A DNA stretch of 64,000 bases from positions 1 through 64,000 of the forward strand of contig JAAFGT010000009.1 of assembly GCA_010365215.1 (NCBI GenBank). Direction: 5' to 3'. Source of the DNA: Acidipila sp. (GTDB taxonomy: Bacteria; Acidobacteriota; Terriglobia; Acidiferrales; UBA7541). This document shows positions 9,280 through 19,000 of the stretch, piece after piece. The notes under the pieces are model-generated. The model was not told the DNA's origin. It made no database searches and was given only the letters and a program-made list of their open reading frames with translations. Position 1 is the stretch's first letter, and each line of letters opens with the position of its first letter. The position numbers and the translations under genes were made by a program.

Positions 9280-9945
9280 CTAGACGGGCATGGAGCGGCA
9301 ATCGACGGCGACGCGGAGAACAGGCTCGGTGACTTTCTGAACGTCCGCGGGAGTGACACCGGCGGCGACTTCGCGCAGCAGCAGGCCCTGGGTGGTGACT
9401 TCGATGACGGCAAGCTCGGTGACGATCACGTTGACCACGCGGACGCCGGTGAGCGGCAGCGTGCACAGCTTCATGATTTTTGGCTTGCCGTCTTTGGTGG
9501 AGTGCTCCATGGCGATGATCACGCGGCGCGCCCCGGCGACCAGATCCATGGCGCCGCCCATGCCTTTCAGCATTTTGCCGGGAATGGCCCAGTTGGCCAG
9601 GTTGCCCACCTCGTCGACTTGCAGCGCGCCGAGGACGGTCAAGTCGACGTGGCCGCCGCGAATCATTCCAAAAGAATCGGCGCTGGAAAAATAGGAGGTG
9701 CCGGGAACTTCGGTAACGGTTTCCTTGCCGGCGTTGATGAGGTCGGCGTCTTCGGTGCCCTCCAGCGGGTAGGGACCGACGCCGAGCATGCCATTTTCCG
9801 ACTGGAGGACCACCTCCATTCCCGTGGGAATGTAGTTGGCCACCAGGGTCGGAAGGCCAATCCCCAGATTTACATAAAAGCCGTCGCGCAACTCCAGCGC
9901 CACGCGGCGCGCGATGCGCTCGCTTTTGTCATCTCTCGCAGCCAA
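9280..9945 (-). CDS. scoB: 3-oxoacid CoA-transferase, subunit B
   Basis: 221 residues. It carries the beta-subunit signature of family-I CoA-transferases: [13 protein letters not shown] near residue 22 and the active-site SENGMLG (~55-61), whose Glu forms the CoA thioester intermediate. It would move CoA between succinyl-CoA (or another acyl-CoA) and a 3-oxoacid such as acetoacetate. The partner subunit A gene ends 46 bp upstream. A second, diverged copy of the pair lies at 42822-44178. The exact acyl specificity cannot be read from sequence. Confidence 0.93.
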   Translation of the reverse strand: MAARDDKSERIARRVALELRDGFYVNLGIGLPTLVANYIPTGMEVVLQSENGMLGVGPYPLEGTEDADLINAGKETVTEVPGTSYFSSADSFGMIRGGHVDLTVLGALQVDEVGNLANWAIPGKMLKGMGGAMDLVAGARRVIIAMEHSTKDGKPKIMKLCTLPLTGVRVVNVIVTELAVIEVTTQGLLLREVAAGVTPADVQKVTEPVLRVAVDCRSMPV

Positions 9946-9991
9946 GTTCTCTCCAGTGCAGAAAGGCGAAGGTCAAGGGACGGAAGTTTCC

Positions 9992-10687
9992 CTATCCTTT
10001 TTTAGTTACGGTCCTCTTTTCAATCCTCTTTTCATACTTACCTTCGAAAATCGCATTTACAAAAATTCCCGGCGTGTGAATCTGGTCGGGTGGAAGCTGG
10101 CCGATGTCGACAAGCTGTTCCACTTCGGCGATTACGTATTGCGCGGCGGTGGCCATCACCGGATTGAAGTTTCGCGCGGTCTTGCGATAGATGAGGTTTC
10201 CCCAGCGGTCGCCCTTCCAGGCCTTGATGAAGGCGAAGTCAGCGCGCAGAGCGCGCTCCATCACGCAGGGGCGGCCGTCGAACTCACGCACCTCTTTTCC
10301 CTCGGCAATCATGGTGCCGTAACCGGTGGGGGTAAAAAAGGCGGGGATGCCGGCGCCACCCGCGCGGATGCGCTCGACAAAGGTGCCTTGCGGATTCAGC
10401 TCCACCTCGAGCTCTCCGGCGAGAACGAGCTGCTCGAAGAGTTTATTTTCTCCGACGTAGGTGGAAATCATTTTCTTTACCTGGCGGGTTTGCAGCAACA
10501 GACCAATGCCAAAGTCATCGAGGCCGGCGTTGTTGGAGGCGATGGTCAGATGGCGCGTACCTTTCCGGCGCACGGCGGCAATTAAATTTTCAGGGATGCC
10601 GCAAAGGCCGAAGCCGCCCATCAGGATGGTGGCGCCGTCAGGCAGTTTTTCCACAGCGACATCGGCGTTGGCTACGCGCTTATCCAA
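9992..10687 (-). CDS. scoA: 3-oxoacid CoA-transferase, subunit A
   Basis: 231 residues. The alpha-subunit hallmark [19 protein letters not shown] is at ~18-36, followed by the conserved SNNAG and GTMIAEGKE segments. It is normal length for the family. It is followed by subunit B and preceded by tyrA, 44 bp upstream, so it may be transcribed at the end of the trp/aro run or from its own promoter. This would allow use or release of acetoacetate-type acids. Confidence 0.93.
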   Translation of the reverse strand: MDKRVANADVAVEKLPDGATILMGGFGLCGIPENLIAAVRRKGTRHLTIASNNAGLDDFGIGLLLQTRQVKKMISTYVGENKLFEQLVLAGELEVELNPQGTFVERIRAGGAGIPAFFTPTGYGTMIAEGKEVREFDGRPCVMERALRADFAFIKAWKGDRWGNLIYRKTARNFNPVMATAAQYVIAEVEQLVDIGQLPPDQIHTPGIFVNAIFEGKYEKRIEKRTVTKKG

Positions 10688-10731
10688 AGATTTCCTCCCA
10701 CGAAATTGCCGGGCTTCACGAGCGCCCGAGT

Positions 10732-11601
10732 TTAGTCCCTTTTGTGCAGAGAATTGTAAACGCTATTGGCGGCGGCAAATTCTTTCTCCAGTTCGCGGCT
10801 GCCGAGGTTGCGGCGCAGGTGGTCGATGGCCTGGGTAATGCGATCGAGCGCGCGGCCGATGTTGTCGCCGTTCGTCAGGCAGATGTCGCGCCACATAGAG
10901 TAGGGGCTTCCGGCGAGGCGCGCGACATCGCGCAGCGCCGGGCCGGCCAGCGAGAGGGGGAGGCCGCTGCCGTCGGTTTCGTCGGTCTCATCGAGCACCA
11001 CGCTGGCCAGGGCGACGGCTAGCATCTGCGGCAGGTGCGAGACGATGGCGGTGGCCCAATCGTGGGTCTCTGCGTCCATCCACCGGGTCTCGACGCCCAG
11101 GGCGGTTTTCAGAAATTGCTCGAGGCGCGTGGAACGGGAATCCTCTTCTCCGACGAGAACGTAGTGGGCACCGCGAAAAAGCTCCGCGTCGGCGGACTCG
11201 ATGCCGCTGCTTTCACGCCCAGCGATGGGATGGCCGCCAATGAAGCGAGCGCCTCGCGTGAATTCGCGCGCGGCCGCGCGGCAAATAGCCGCCTTGGTGC
11301 TGCCGGCGTCGGTGACGATGGCGCTGGGCGCGGCGGCGCGAGAGATCGCCGGGAGATTGTCGAGGATGGCTCCGACGGGGAGGGCAACGTAGACGAGATC
11401 GGCGCCGGCAACCGCCAGAGCCAGGTCGGTGGCGGTTTCCGTGACGGCGCCGCGCGTGGCGGCGCGTTCGAGCGCTTCGGGACGATCCCAACCGACGATG
11501 GAGGCCTGGGGAAACGAATTGCGAACCGCCAAACCGAAACTGCCGCCGATGAGACCGGTGCCCAGTAAGGCGATGCGCGGAAACGGGAGCTCGCCGCTCA
11601 C
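10732..11601 (-). CDS. tyrA: Prephenate dehydrogenase
   Basis: 289 residues. It has an NAD(P)-binding Rossmann start, [17 protein letters not shown] (residues ~12-28), then the family motifs TDAGSTK (~97-103) and [11 protein letters not shown] (~120-130) carrying the catalytic His region. It oxidatively decarboxylates prephenate to 4-hydroxyphenylpyruvate, the tyrosine branch. There is no fused ACT or chorismate mutase domain; chorismate mutase is encoded separately in the same run. It starts 3 bp after aroF, indicating cotranscription. Confidence 0.94.
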   Translation of the reverse strand: MSGELPFPRIALLGTGLIGGSFGLAVRNSFPQASIVGWDRPEALERAATRGAVTETATDLALAVAGADLVYVALPVGAILDNLPAISRAAAPSAIVTDAGSTKAAICRAAAREFTRGARFIGGHPIAGRESSGIESADAELFRGAHYVLVGEEDSRSTRLEQFLKTALGVETRWMDAETHDWATAIVSHLPQMLAVALASVVLDETDETDGSGLPLSLAGPALRDVARLAGSPYSMWRDICLTNGDNIGRALDRITQAIDHLRRNLGSRELEKEFAAANSVYNSLHKRD

Positions 11602-11604
11602 GCC

Positions 11605-12624
11605 TTATACCACCCGCCGGCCAACCGCCGGAGCGATGATGCGCAGCTCGGCCATAAGCTGAGCGAACTGTTCGAAGTAAAGCGACTGCGCGCCATCGGA
11701 GAGCGCGTGTTCCGGATCATTGTGAACTTCCAGCAGCAGCCCATCGGCGCCAGCAGCCACCGCGGCTCGCGCCATGGGCGGCACTTTGTCGCGGCGGCCC
11801 GTGCCGTGAGAAGGATCGGCCAGAATCGGCAGATGAGAGAGCTTCTTGATCACGGGAATCGCGGCGATGTCGAGTGTGTTGCGCGTATAGCTTTCGAAGG
11901 TGCGAATGCCGCGTTCGCACAGCATCACATTATAGTTTCCGCCAGCCATAATATATTCCGCGCTGAGCAGCAGCTCCTCGATGGTGGCGGACATCCCGCG
12001 CTTGAGCAGGACGGGCTTGGCGACTTCGCCCAGCCCGCGCAGCAGGTGATAATTCTGCATGTTGCGCGCGCCCACCTGGAATATGTCGACGTAGGGCATC
12101 ATCAGCGTGATTTGCGACGGGTCCATTACTTCGCTGACCACCAGGAGGCCGTTGTGGTCGGCAGCTGCGCGCATCAATTTCAAGCCTTCCTCTCCCAAGC
12201 CCTGAAAACTATAGGGCGAGGAGCGCGGTTTGAATGCGCCGCCGCGCAAAACTTTAGCGCCGAGGCGCGCCACGTGCTCGGCGATCTTGCCGATCTGTGC
12301 GGCAGTTTCCACGGCGCAGGGTCCGGCCATCACCACCACGTCCGGGCCGCCCACGCGCACGCCGTTGCCAAGCTCGACCACGGTGCCGGCCGGGCGAAAC
12401 GCGCGGCTGGCCAGCTTGTAGGGCTGCGTGATGGTGACGACTTCACGCACGCCATCGAGCAGCTCGATGTCGCGCGGGTCGAGCGTGCCCTTGGTGCCGA
12501 CCGCGCCGAGCACGGTGTGACTTTCGCCGGTAGAACGATGAACGTCAAAGCCGCGCTCCACCAGGCGGTCGATGACCCGCTGGATCTGCTCATCGCTGCA
12601 ACCTGCTTGCATGACTACAACCAT
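11605..12624 (-). CDS. aroF: 3-deoxy-7-phosphoheptulonate (DAHP) synthase, type I-beta
   Basis: 339 residues. The N-terminal ~70 residues are the ferredoxin-like regulatory domain seen in type I-beta enzymes ([20 protein letters not shown]). The KDO8P-synthase-like barrel follows, with [20 protein letters not shown] and QVGARNMQN motifs. It condenses PEP and erythrose-4-phosphate as the first shikimate-pathway step. ATG at 12624 is preferred, with GGGGGAG four bases upstream; a GTG one codon earlier is possible. A CRP/FNR-like palindrome lies 38-53 bp upstream of the start in the 88-bp gap after the chorismate mutase gene. Confidence 0.94.
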   Translation of the reverse strand: MVVVMQAGCSDEQIQRVIDRLVERGFDVHRSTGESHTVLGAVGTKGTLDPRDIELLDGVREVVTITQPYKLASRAFRPAGTVVELGNGVRVGGPDVVVMAGPCAVETAAQIGKIAEHVARLGAKVLRGGAFKPRSSPYSFQGLGEEGLKLMRAAADHNGLLVVSEVMDPSQITLMMPYVDIFQVGARNMQNYHLLRGLGEVAKPVLLKRGMSATIEELLLSAEYIMAGGNYNVMLCERGIRTFESYTRNTLDIAAIPVIKKLSHLPILADPSHGTGRRDKVPPMARAAVAAGADGLLLEVHNDPEHALSDGAQSLYFEQFAQLMAELRIIAPAVGRRVV

Positions 12625-12661
12625 CACTCTCCCCCAAAAAACTTTTCATGGCGCGGGCTGG

Positions 12662-12677
12662 TGTGACTCGCGTCACA
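12662..12677. promoter_or_regulatory. CRP/FNR-family-like palindrome upstream of aroF
   Basis: TGTGA-N6-TCACA, an exact match to the CRP consensus half-sites, with arms TGTGAC and GTCACA around TCGC. It lies in the 88-bp aroQ-aroF gap, which also holds an 8-bp GTACGTAC palindrome at 12683. It suggests separate control of aroF and tyrA within the run. The regulator is not in this window, and chance occurrence or an RNA hairpin is possible. Confidence 0.4.
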
Positions 12678-12715
12678 GTTTGTGTACGTACGGGTAGTAC
12701 GTTCCGGGTCGGGCG

Positions 12716-12988
12716 CTACGGGTCGTGCATCACGGTGCGCTCGACGGCCCGCGCTTCGTCGAGGATGCGCTCGAAAAGCCGCCGGATGGCTTGCTCGCTG
12801 AGCGGCCCAGGATTGGCGCGCGCGACATTTTCCAGGATCTGGCGCTCGCGCTCGGGCTGATAGAGCGGGTCGTGCGTCTGGCGCTTGAGCTTGCCCACCT
12901 CGGCCGCACACTGCGAGCGCTCGTTGAGCAGCGCGACCAGTTGGCGGTCGAGCTCATCGATCTTGCTGCGCCAATCGTCGATGGTCAT
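12716..12988 (-). CDS. aroQ: Chorismate mutase, AroQ class
   Basis: 90 residues, all helical, the length of stand-alone AroQ. Conserved positions are visible: IDELDRQLVALLNER at the start, a Lys in VGKLKRQ, YQPERERQIL in the middle, and LFERILDEARAVE in the last helix. It converts chorismate to prephenate. Its ATG overlaps the TGA of trpA by 4 bp, implying coupled translation. Its position before aroF and tyrA makes a tyrosine/phenylalanine branch directly after the trp genes. Confidence 0.93.
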   Translation of the reverse strand: MTIDDWRSKIDELDRQLVALLNERSQCAAEVGKLKRQTHDPLYQPERERQILENVARANPGPLSEQAIRRLFERILDEARAVERTVMHDP

Positions 12989-13857
12989 GGGTTCACACTC
13001 CCCAAATCTTCGCGCCGGCTCATTCCTTGCCGGGCGGCTTGCTTTAGCAGCTTGGCGCGCGCGGACACTGCCGCTACAGCTGCATCGATGTTCGCGCCGC
13101 CCTCAATTTCCGCCACCAGGGCGGAGCCTACTACGGCGGCGTCGGCGAGGCCGCCGAGAATGGAGACGTGTCCGGGCTGAGAGATGCCGAAGCCCACAGC
13201 GATGGGCAGCGAGGTGGCCGCTCTCACGCGGCGCAACAGCGCGGGGAGGCCGTCGGCGAGGGCGCTGCTCTCACCGGTGACGCCGGTGCGCGAAATCAAG
13301 TATAGAAAACCCGTGGATACTTCGGAGATGCGGCGCATGCGGGCATCGCTTGAAGTGGGCGCCACAAGAAAAATCGTGTCGAGGCCACGCCCCGCGCCCG
13401 CGCCGTGGAGGATGCGTCGGTAGTCTTCGGATTCTTCCGGCGTCAGGTCGGTGACCAGGACACCGTCGGCGCCCGCTTCCACTGCCGCATCGGCAAATGA
13501 CTGGATGCCCATCTGCAGGATGGGATTGAAATAGGTAAAGATCACCAGGGGAATTTCGGTGCGCACGCGAATTTTGCGGACCAGAGCGAGCACGCCGGCA
13601 AGAGTGGTGCCGCTGCGCAGCGCGCGCTCACTGGCGCGCTGGATGGTGGGGCCGTCGGCGACGGGGTCGCTGAATGGGACTCCCAGCTCGATGACGTCGG
13701 CGCCAGCTTTGGCGAGCGCCATAACGAATCGCTCAGTGGCCTCGATGGAAGGATCGCCCGCGGTGATGTAGGCCACCAGGCCCAGCTCGCCGGTGCGCCG
13801 CAGCTCGGAGAAGCAGCGGGAGAGGCGCGAGGCGGCGGTGGTGAGGGAAGGATTCAT
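12985..13857 (-). CDS. trpA: Tryptophan synthase alpha subunit
   Basis: 290 residues, TIM barrel. The alpha-subunit signature ELGVPFSDPVADGPTIQ (~57-73) contains the catalytic Glu/Asp environment. YFNPILQMG and GVLVTDLTPEE, then the phosphate-binding VGFGIS near the C terminus, follow. It cleaves indole-3-glycerol phosphate to indole and works in an alpha2beta2 complex with TrpB, whose gene ends 4 bp upstream. Confidence 0.96.
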   Translation of the reverse strand: MNPSLTTAASRLSRCFSELRRTGELGLVAYITAGDPSIEATERFVMALAKAGADVIELGVPFSDPVADGPTIQRASERALRSGTTLAGVLALVRKIRVRTEIPLVIFTYFNPILQMGIQSFADAAVEAGADGVLVTDLTPEESEDYRRILHGAGAGRGLDTIFLVAPTSSDARMRRISEVSTGFLYLISRTGVTGESSALADGLPALLRRVRAATSLPIAVGFGISQPGHVSILGGLADAAVVGSALVAEIEGGANIDAAVAAVSARAKLLKQAARQGMSRREDLGSVNP

Positions 13858-13861
13858 GCGG

Positions 13862-15079
13862 TTAGGCCAGGCGGGAAAGAATTTCCATGTCCTTATCGCC
13901 GCGGCCGGAGAGGTTCACGATGACCAGCTCGTCGCGGTGCATTTTGGGCGCGCGCCGAATCAACTCGGCCAGGCCGTGTGCCGTTTCAATGGCGCAGAGA
14001 ATGCCCTCGGTACGCGCGAGAAGTCGCAGCGCATCGATCGCGGCGTCGTCGCTAACTGCGGTGTATTCGGCGCGGCCCTGGTCGGCGAGCCAGGCGTGCT
14101 CCGGGCCGATGGCCGGGTAGTCGAGTCCGGCAGAAACCGAATGGGTGGTGGAGATCTGCCCCTCCGGAGTTTGCAGAACGAAAGTGTACATGCCCTGCAG
14201 CACTCCGGGGCGCGCGCCGCCATAGCCGAGCGCGGCGGAGAGCCGCGCGGCGTGCTCGCCGAGAGTGGTGCCTCGCCCGCCGGCTTCGACTCCAATCATT
14301 TTCACGGAGGCGGCGTCAAGAAAGGGGTGGAAGAGTCCGATGGCGTTGGAGCCGCCGCCCACGCAGGCGAAGAGCGCGTCGGGCAGGCGGCCTTCCGCTT
14401 CCAGAATTTGCCGGCGTGCTTCGATTCCGATCACCGAATGGAAATCGCGCACCATCACTGGATAAGGATGCGGGCCGAGGACGGAGCCCAGCAGATAGTG
14501 GGTGGTGCGCACGTGGGTGACCCAATCGCGCATGGCTTCGTTGACGGCGTCCTTGAGCGTGCGACTTCCGGAATCCACGCCGACAACTTGCGCGCCCATC
14601 AGGCGCATGCGGCCGACGTTCAGCCGCTGGCGGTCCATGTCTTCGGTGCCCATGTAGACGACGCATTCGAAGCCCAGGTGCGCGGCTACCGCAGCGCTGG
14701 CTACCCCGTGCTGCCCCGCTCCAGTTTCCGCGACGATGCGCCGCTTACCCATGCGCGCGGCGAGCAGGCCCTGGCCGATGCAGTTATTTATTTTGTGCGC
14801 GCCGGTGTGCAGCAGGTCTTCGCGTTTGAGGTAAATGCGCGGGCCGCCGAGGTGCGCGGTGAGCCGCTCGGCAAATTGCAGCGGGGTGGGCCGCCCGGCA
14901 AAGTTGCGGTTCAGATTTTCGACGTCGCGGCGGAAGCCTGCGTCCGCGCGAGCCTCGATGTAAGCCTGCTCGAGTTCCTCGAGCGGGCCGACCAGAGTTT
15001 CCGGCACGTAACGGCCGCCATAGGGACCGAAGCGGCCGCGAGCGTCGGGACCGTAGTCGATTTTGGGTTCAGTGGTCAT
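13862..15079 (-). CDS. trpB: Tryptophan synthase beta subunit
   Basis: 405 residues. The PLP-binding Lys lies in HTGAHKINN (~91-99), the phosphate-binding loop is [10 protein letters not shown], and the start carries the [15 protein letters not shown] signature. It condenses indole with serine. The antisense strand carries a long open frame (13793-15097), which is a composition artefact. The 34 bp before trpF's stop hold no other gene. Confidence 0.97.
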   Translation of the reverse strand: MTTEPKIDYGPDARGRFGPYGGRYVPETLVGPLEELEQAYIEARADAGFRRDVENLNRNFAGRPTPLQFAERLTAHLGGPRIYLKREDLLHTGAHKINNCIGQGLLAARMGKRRIVAETGAGQHGVASAAVAAHLGFECVVYMGTEDMDRQRLNVGRMRLMGAQVVGVDSGSRTLKDAVNEAMRDWVTHVRTTHYLLGSVLGPHPYPVMVRDFHSVIGIEARRQILEAEGRLPDALFACVGGGSNAIGLFHPFLDAASVKMIGVEAGGRGTTLGEHAARLSAALGYGGARPGVLQGMYTFVLQTPEGQISTTHSVSAGLDYPAIGPEHAWLADQGRAEYTAVSDDAAIDALRLLARTEGILCAIETAHGLAELIRRAPKMHRDELVIVNLSGRGDKDMEILSRLA

Positions 15080-15113
15080 GCGAAGCGGTCATTCTAAGTG
15101 CCCATTTTAGCTA

Positions 15114-15749
15114 CTAGGCAAAATATTCCTTCACCGGTTCCAGAGCGTCGAAGAAAGCGCGAAGCTTCCGCAGATTTTTCTTCCCCGGAGCGGATTCGAT
15201 GCCGCTATTCACGTCGATGGCCGCGGGCCGCGCGCTGCGCATGGCTTCGGCGATGTTGCGGGGATTGAGGCCTCCCGCCAGAACAATCTTAGCGTAACGC
15301 GCGGCGCGCCGCGCCATCTTCCAGTCTATCGTACGTCCCGTGCCGCCGCGAAGCCGCGGGCGAAAGGCGTCGAGGAGGCAAGCCTCCGCCGCCTTGAAAC
15401 GCTTGAGGTCGGCCGGGCGAAAATCGGGCGACGTTTGCAATGCTTTCAGGGTCACGATTCGTTCCGCGATGCGCGCCACGGTTTGCGGTGTCTCCTCGCC
15501 GTGCAACTGAGCAATGTGGATGCCGGCAATATTCCTGGCGCGCAGCACCACCTCGAGCGGCTCATTTACAAATACACCGACGCACGCGATGTTTCCCGGC
15601 AGCCGCCTAATAATTTTAGCGGCGGCGTGGGGAGAAATATAGCGCGGGCTGGGCCGGTAAAAATTGAACCCCAGGGCGTCGGCGCCACACTCCACGGCGT
15701 GGCGCGCGTCCGTCCAGTTGGTGATCCCGCAAACTTTGACGCGAAACAT
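15114..15749 (-). CDS. trpF: Phosphoribosylanthranilate isomerase
   Basis: 211 residues, a normal-length TIM barrel. The start VKVCGITNWTDARHAVECGAD holds the catalytic Cys. VQLHGEE is represented by IAQLHGEETP, and near the C terminus KIVLAGGLNPRNIAEA is followed by DVNSGIE. It lies 11 bp after trpC on the same strand. It performs the Amadori rearrangement preceding TrpC in tryptophan synthesis. Confidence 0.95.
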   Translation of the reverse strand: MFRVKVCGITNWTDARHAVECGADALGFNFYRPSPRYISPHAAAKIIRRLPGNIACVGVFVNEPLEVVLRARNIAGIHIAQLHGEETPQTVARIAERIVTLKALQTSPDFRPADLKRFKAAEACLLDAFRPRLRGGTGRTIDWKMARRAARYAKIVLAGGLNPRNIAEAMRSARPAAIDVNSGIESAPGKKNLRKLRAFFDALEPVKEYFA

Positions 15750-15760
15750 GGCGGAGGTCC

Positions 15761-16582
15761 CTAGGCCGGGCTCGCGCCGAGCAGCTCGCGGAGCGCGGCT
15801 GCCGGGTCGGGCGCCTGCATCAATTGTTCGCCGATCAGAAACGCATCGAAGCCAGCGGCGCGCAGGCGTTCAAGTTCGGCGCGCGAGCGCAGTCCCGATT
15901 CGCTCACGGCAATACAGTCGTCGGGGATAGAGGCAACGAGCTGGAGCGAAGTTTCCAGGCTAACGGTAAAAGTTTTGAGGTCGCGGTTGTTCACACCCAG
16001 GACGCGAGCGCCGGCTTGCAGGGCTCGATCCAACTCGGCGCGTGAATGCACCTCGACCAGCGCTTCCATCCCCAGCTCGCGGCCGAGCGCCAGCAGTTGG
16101 GCAAGCAGCGCGTCGTCGAGGATCGCGGCGACAAGCAGAAAAGAGTCCGCGCCGACCGAGCGAGCTTCCCACACTTGCCAGGGATCAAACAGAAAATCCT
16201 TGCGCAGCACGGGAATCCCCGCAGCGTCGCGCGCCTGCTTCAGATTGAGCAGCGACCCGTGAAAAAAATCTTCCTCGGTGAGGATCGAGAGTGCGGCAGC
16301 GCCGGCCGCGGCGAGGGAAACGGCCAGCGCGGCGACGTCGAAGTCCGCGCGAATCACGCCGCGCGAGGGCGAAGCTTTCTTGAGCTCGGCGATGACGTTC
16401 AGGGAAGTTCCCGAAATGGCCGCGGCGAAATCGCAGGGCGGCGCAGCCTTGGCCACGGCCATTTTCAGCACGGGCAGCGGCACCAGGCGCTGGCGTTTGC
16501 CTACCGAGGCGCGGCGCGCCTCGATGATGCGATCGAGAATGGTGCCGGTTTGCGCCTCGGCCTTCAAAGAAACACCCCACAC
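15761..16582 (-). CDS. trpC: Indole-3-glycerol phosphate synthase
   Basis: 273 residues with a GTG start. Canonical motifs in order are AELKKASPSRG (~67-77), LTEEDFFHGS, VLRKDFLFDPWQ, LVEVHSRAEL, LGVNNRDLKTF, VSESGLRS and FLIGEQLM. It is the first gene of the trpC-F-B-A-aroQ-aroF-tyrA run. A sigma70-like promoter lies just upstream (16609-16637). The resulting leader of about 20 nt leaves no room for a trp attenuator. trpE, trpG and trpD are not in the window. Confidence 0.96.
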   Translation of the reverse strand: MWGVSLKAEAQTGTILDRIIEARRASVGKRQRLVPLPVLKMAVAKAAPPCDFAAAISGTSLNVIAELKKASPSRGVIRADFDVAALAVSLAAAGAAALSILTEEDFFHGSLLNLKQARDAAGIPVLRKDFLFDPWQVWEARSVGADSFLLVAAILDDALLAQLLALGRELGMEALVEVHSRAELDRALQAGARVLGVNNRDLKTFTVSLETSLQLVASIPDDCIAVSESGLRSRAELERLRAAGFDAFLIGEQLMQAPDPAAALRELLGASPA

Positions 16583-16608
16583 GTTGCGACTCGAGAAAGG
16601 AAACGTCC

Positions 16609-16637
16609 ATGCTAGCCGCGGCCCGGAGCGAAGTCAA
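16609..16637 (-). promoter_or_regulatory. Putative sigma70-type promoter of the trp/aro run
   Basis: On the minus strand, TTGACT (16637-16632) and TAGCAT (16614-16609) are separated by exactly 17 bp. This gives five of six and four of six matches to the -35 and -10 consensus. It lies in the 125-bp divergent gap between trpC and the S9 peptidase gene and points at trpC. Confidence 0.5.
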
Positions 16638-16707
16638 TTTATGGGCACTGGACGCAAGGGCGCGGCGCAGTTAGACTCCGTCACACAATTTCAGGAGGAA
16701 TCCGAGT

Positions 16708-18918
16708 ATGAACGCAGTCTCTACAGCGCGCAGACGTATGCATTGCGGCGTTTTGATTTTTGCGGCGGTAATGGCGGCAGGGCTGGGCGGGAGCGCCGCC
16801 GACAAGCGGCCGATCACGGAAAAAGATATTTTGAAATTCAACTGGGTTGCCGACCCGCAGATCTCTCCGGACGGCACGCAGGTCGCGTATGTGCTGGTGA
16901 CGGTAAACGAGAAAGACGATAAGTACGAGACCAGCTTGTGGAGCGTGAACACTTCCGGCAGTCCAGCTCCCCGGCGTCTGACGGCCGGGCCGCGGGACAC
17001 CGCGCCGCGGTGGTCACCCGATTCGAAGACGGTGGCATTTTTGCGCGCGGGCGAAAAAACTCCGGCGCAGATCTATCTGCTCTCCATGCAGGGCGGCGAG
17101 GGGATCAAGTGGACGGACTTGCCGCGTGGCGCCTCCGCCGCGGTGTGGTCGCCCAGCGGGCGCGCCCTGGCATTTACCAGCGACACGAACGCGGAAGACC
17201 TGGCGGAGAAGCGCGACGAGAAAAAAGCCGCCGAGAATAATGACAGCAACAAAGATCACAAGAAGGCTGACGAGCCAGAAAAGAAAAAGAGCGATGTGCG
17301 AGTGATTACCCGGGCGGTGTTCCGCGCGAATGGCGAAGGCTGGCTGGAACTCGGACGCCACGACCATATTTGGACGGTAGCCGTGCCGGCAGGCAGCGTG
17401 ACCCCGCCCGAACCCACGGCAATTACTTCCGGCAAGTACGACGAAGGAGAACCGGCCTGGAGCCGCGACGGCGCGAAGATCTATTTTACTTCGCAGCGGG
17501 TGGATGAGCAGTACTACTCGACGCCGGACGCGAATGTCTACTCCGTTTCTGCGAGCGCGCCGGCGGGAGGGACTGCGCCCGGGGATGCGCCGACGCTGGT
17601 GGTTGATATCGACGGGCCAATAAACGGAGCGGCGATCTCGCCCGACGGCTCACGATTTGCCTTCGACGGCTTCATCAATCCGCCGCAGGATCAGTCCAAC
17701 ACGCAATCTTCACTGTTTGTATTTGCAAATGGAAAAGCCACGAACCTCACGGGCAAGGCCGACGTGGAGATAGGCACAGATGTTTCCGGAGACCAGCACG
17801 CGCCGCGCGGCGGCGGGACATCGAGCCCGCTGATCTGGACGGCCGACGGCAGCGCGCTGATCGTGGCCACGACCATCGAGGGGCGGTCCAATCTTGTACG
17901 AGTCGACGCGACCAGCGGAAAGATCGAACCGCTCACCACCGGCAATCACGAGGTGATGGCTTACACGGCCACGCCCGATGCCGCAAAGATTGCGGCCACA
18001 ATCGGCGACGCCACCCATATCGGCGACGTTTATCTGATCGATACCGCGACGAAGACGCTCACGCAGCTTACCCGGGTGAACGACGCGCTTTTCGGTACGC
18101 TGAGCCTGAGCGCGCCCGAGGAGTTTACCTACAGCAGCTTCGACGGCAAGAAAATCCAGGGCTGGATCCAGAAGCCGCCGGACTTTACGGCCGGAAAAAA
18201 ATATCCGCTCATTCTGGAGATTCACGGCGGGCCGCACACCGCTTACGGCCACATGTTCACGCACGAGTTCCATTGGCTGGCGGCCCAGGGCTACGTGGTG
18301 CTCTACGTCAACCCGCGCGGCAGCACATCCTACGGCCAGGAATTCGCCAACATCATTCAGTACCGTTATCCCGGCGATGACTTCAAAGACCTGATGGCCG
18401 GGGTGGATGAAGTGGTGAAGCGCGGCTACGTGGACGCGTCGCGCATGGGGGTGACCGGCGGCAGCGGCGGCGGCCTGCTGACTAACTGGACGGTGACGCA
18501 GACGCCGCGGTTCCGCGCCGCGGTGTCGCAACGCTCGGTGGCCGACTGGGCGGCTTTCTGGTATACCGCCGACTTCACGCTGTTCCGCCCTACCTGGTTC
18601 CACAAGAATCCTTATCAGGATCCGGAAGAATTTTCGGCGCGGTCGCCGGTGCGCTACGCGGAGAAAATCACCACACCGATGATGTTCATCGAGGGAGACG
18701 CGGATTACCGGACACCGCCGGTGCAAGGCGGCGAGGCGATGTTCCGCGCGCTAAAGGCGCAAAAGAAAGTAGCGGTGATGGTGCGGTTTCCCGGCGAATC
18801 GCACGAACTGTCTCGCTCGGGCAAGCCGCAGCATCGCATCGAGCGGCTGGAGCATATCGAGGCGTGGTTCGGGAAGTACCTGCAGGGGCGAGACATAAAA
18901 ACTTACGACCTGCAATAG
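16708..18918 (+). CDS. Secreted S9 family peptidase (prolyl oligopeptidase-like, PD40 propeller)
   Basis: 736 residues. Signal peptide ~1-31 (ending near GSAA). A seven-bladed-propeller region (~40-480) has WD40-like PD40 repeats such as [14 protein letters not shown] and [15 protein letters not shown]. The C-terminal alpha/beta-hydrolase domain has Ser586 in GGSGGG, an Asp in [10 protein letters not shown] and a His in GESHELSR. A Lys/Glu/Asp-rich insert lies near residues 165-190. The start is set by AGGAGGA nine bases upstream. It is expected to degrade short peptides in the periplasm and is monocistronic. Confidence 0.93.
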   Translation: MNAVSTARRRMHCGVLIFAAVMAAGLGGSAADKRPITEKDILKFNWVADPQISPDGTQVAYVLVTVNEKDDKYETSLWSVNTSGSPAPRRLTAGPRDTAPRWSPDSKTVAFLRAGEKTPAQIYLLSMQGGEGIKWTDLPRGASAAVWSPSGRALAFTSDTNAEDLAEKRDEKKAAENNDSNKDHKKADEPEKKKSDVRVITRAVFRANGEGWLELGRHDHIWTVAVPAGSVTPPEPTAITSGKYDEGEPAWSRDGAKIYFTSQRVDEQYYSTPDANVYSVSASAPAGGTAPGDAPTLVVDIDGPINGAAISPDGSRFAFDGFINPPQDQSNTQSSLFVFANGKATNLTGKADVEIGTDVSGDQHAPRGGGTSSPLIWTADGSALIVATTIEGRSNLVRVDATSGKIEPLTTGNHEVMAYTATPDAAKIAATIGDATHIGDVYLIDTATKTLTQLTRVNDALFGTLSLSAPEEFTYSSFDGKKIQGWIQKPPDFTAGKKYPLILEIHGGPHTAYGHMFTHEFHWLAAQGYVVLYVNPRGSTSYGQEFANIIQYRYPGDDFKDLMAGVDEVVKRGYVDASRMGVTGGSGGGLLTNWTVTQTPRFRAAVSQRSVADWAAFWYTADFTLFRPTWFHKNPYQDPEEFSARSPVRYAEKITTPMMFIEGDADYRTPPVQGGEAMFRALKAQKKVAVMVRFPGESHELSRSGKPQHRIERLEHIEAWFGKYLQGRDIKTYDLQ

Positions 18919-18951
18919 GGGGCAACAGTTCGAAATACGCCGGCGCAACCG

Positions 18952-18971
18952 GGGACCATTGTGGTCTCCGC
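18952..18971. other. Hairpin between convergent genes
   Basis: GGGGACCA-TTG-TGGTCTCC can form an 8-bp stem (one G-T pair) between the S9 peptidase stop and the protease remnant stop. There is no T-tract, so it is only a weak candidate for a 3' end structure. Confidence 0.3.
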
Positions 18972-19000
18972 CTGGGTGATCGGCGCGGGTTCTTGCACGG

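Noticed and set aside
13793-15097. Long plus-strand open frame of 434 codons
   Set aside because: It is exactly antisense to trpB, whose protein is fully conserved. The frame is a by-product of high G+C codon composition and has no recognisable domain.
16583-16608. Possible trp attenuator leader
   Set aside because: The inferred leader is only about 20 nt and has no Trp-codon-rich peptide or alternative hairpins.
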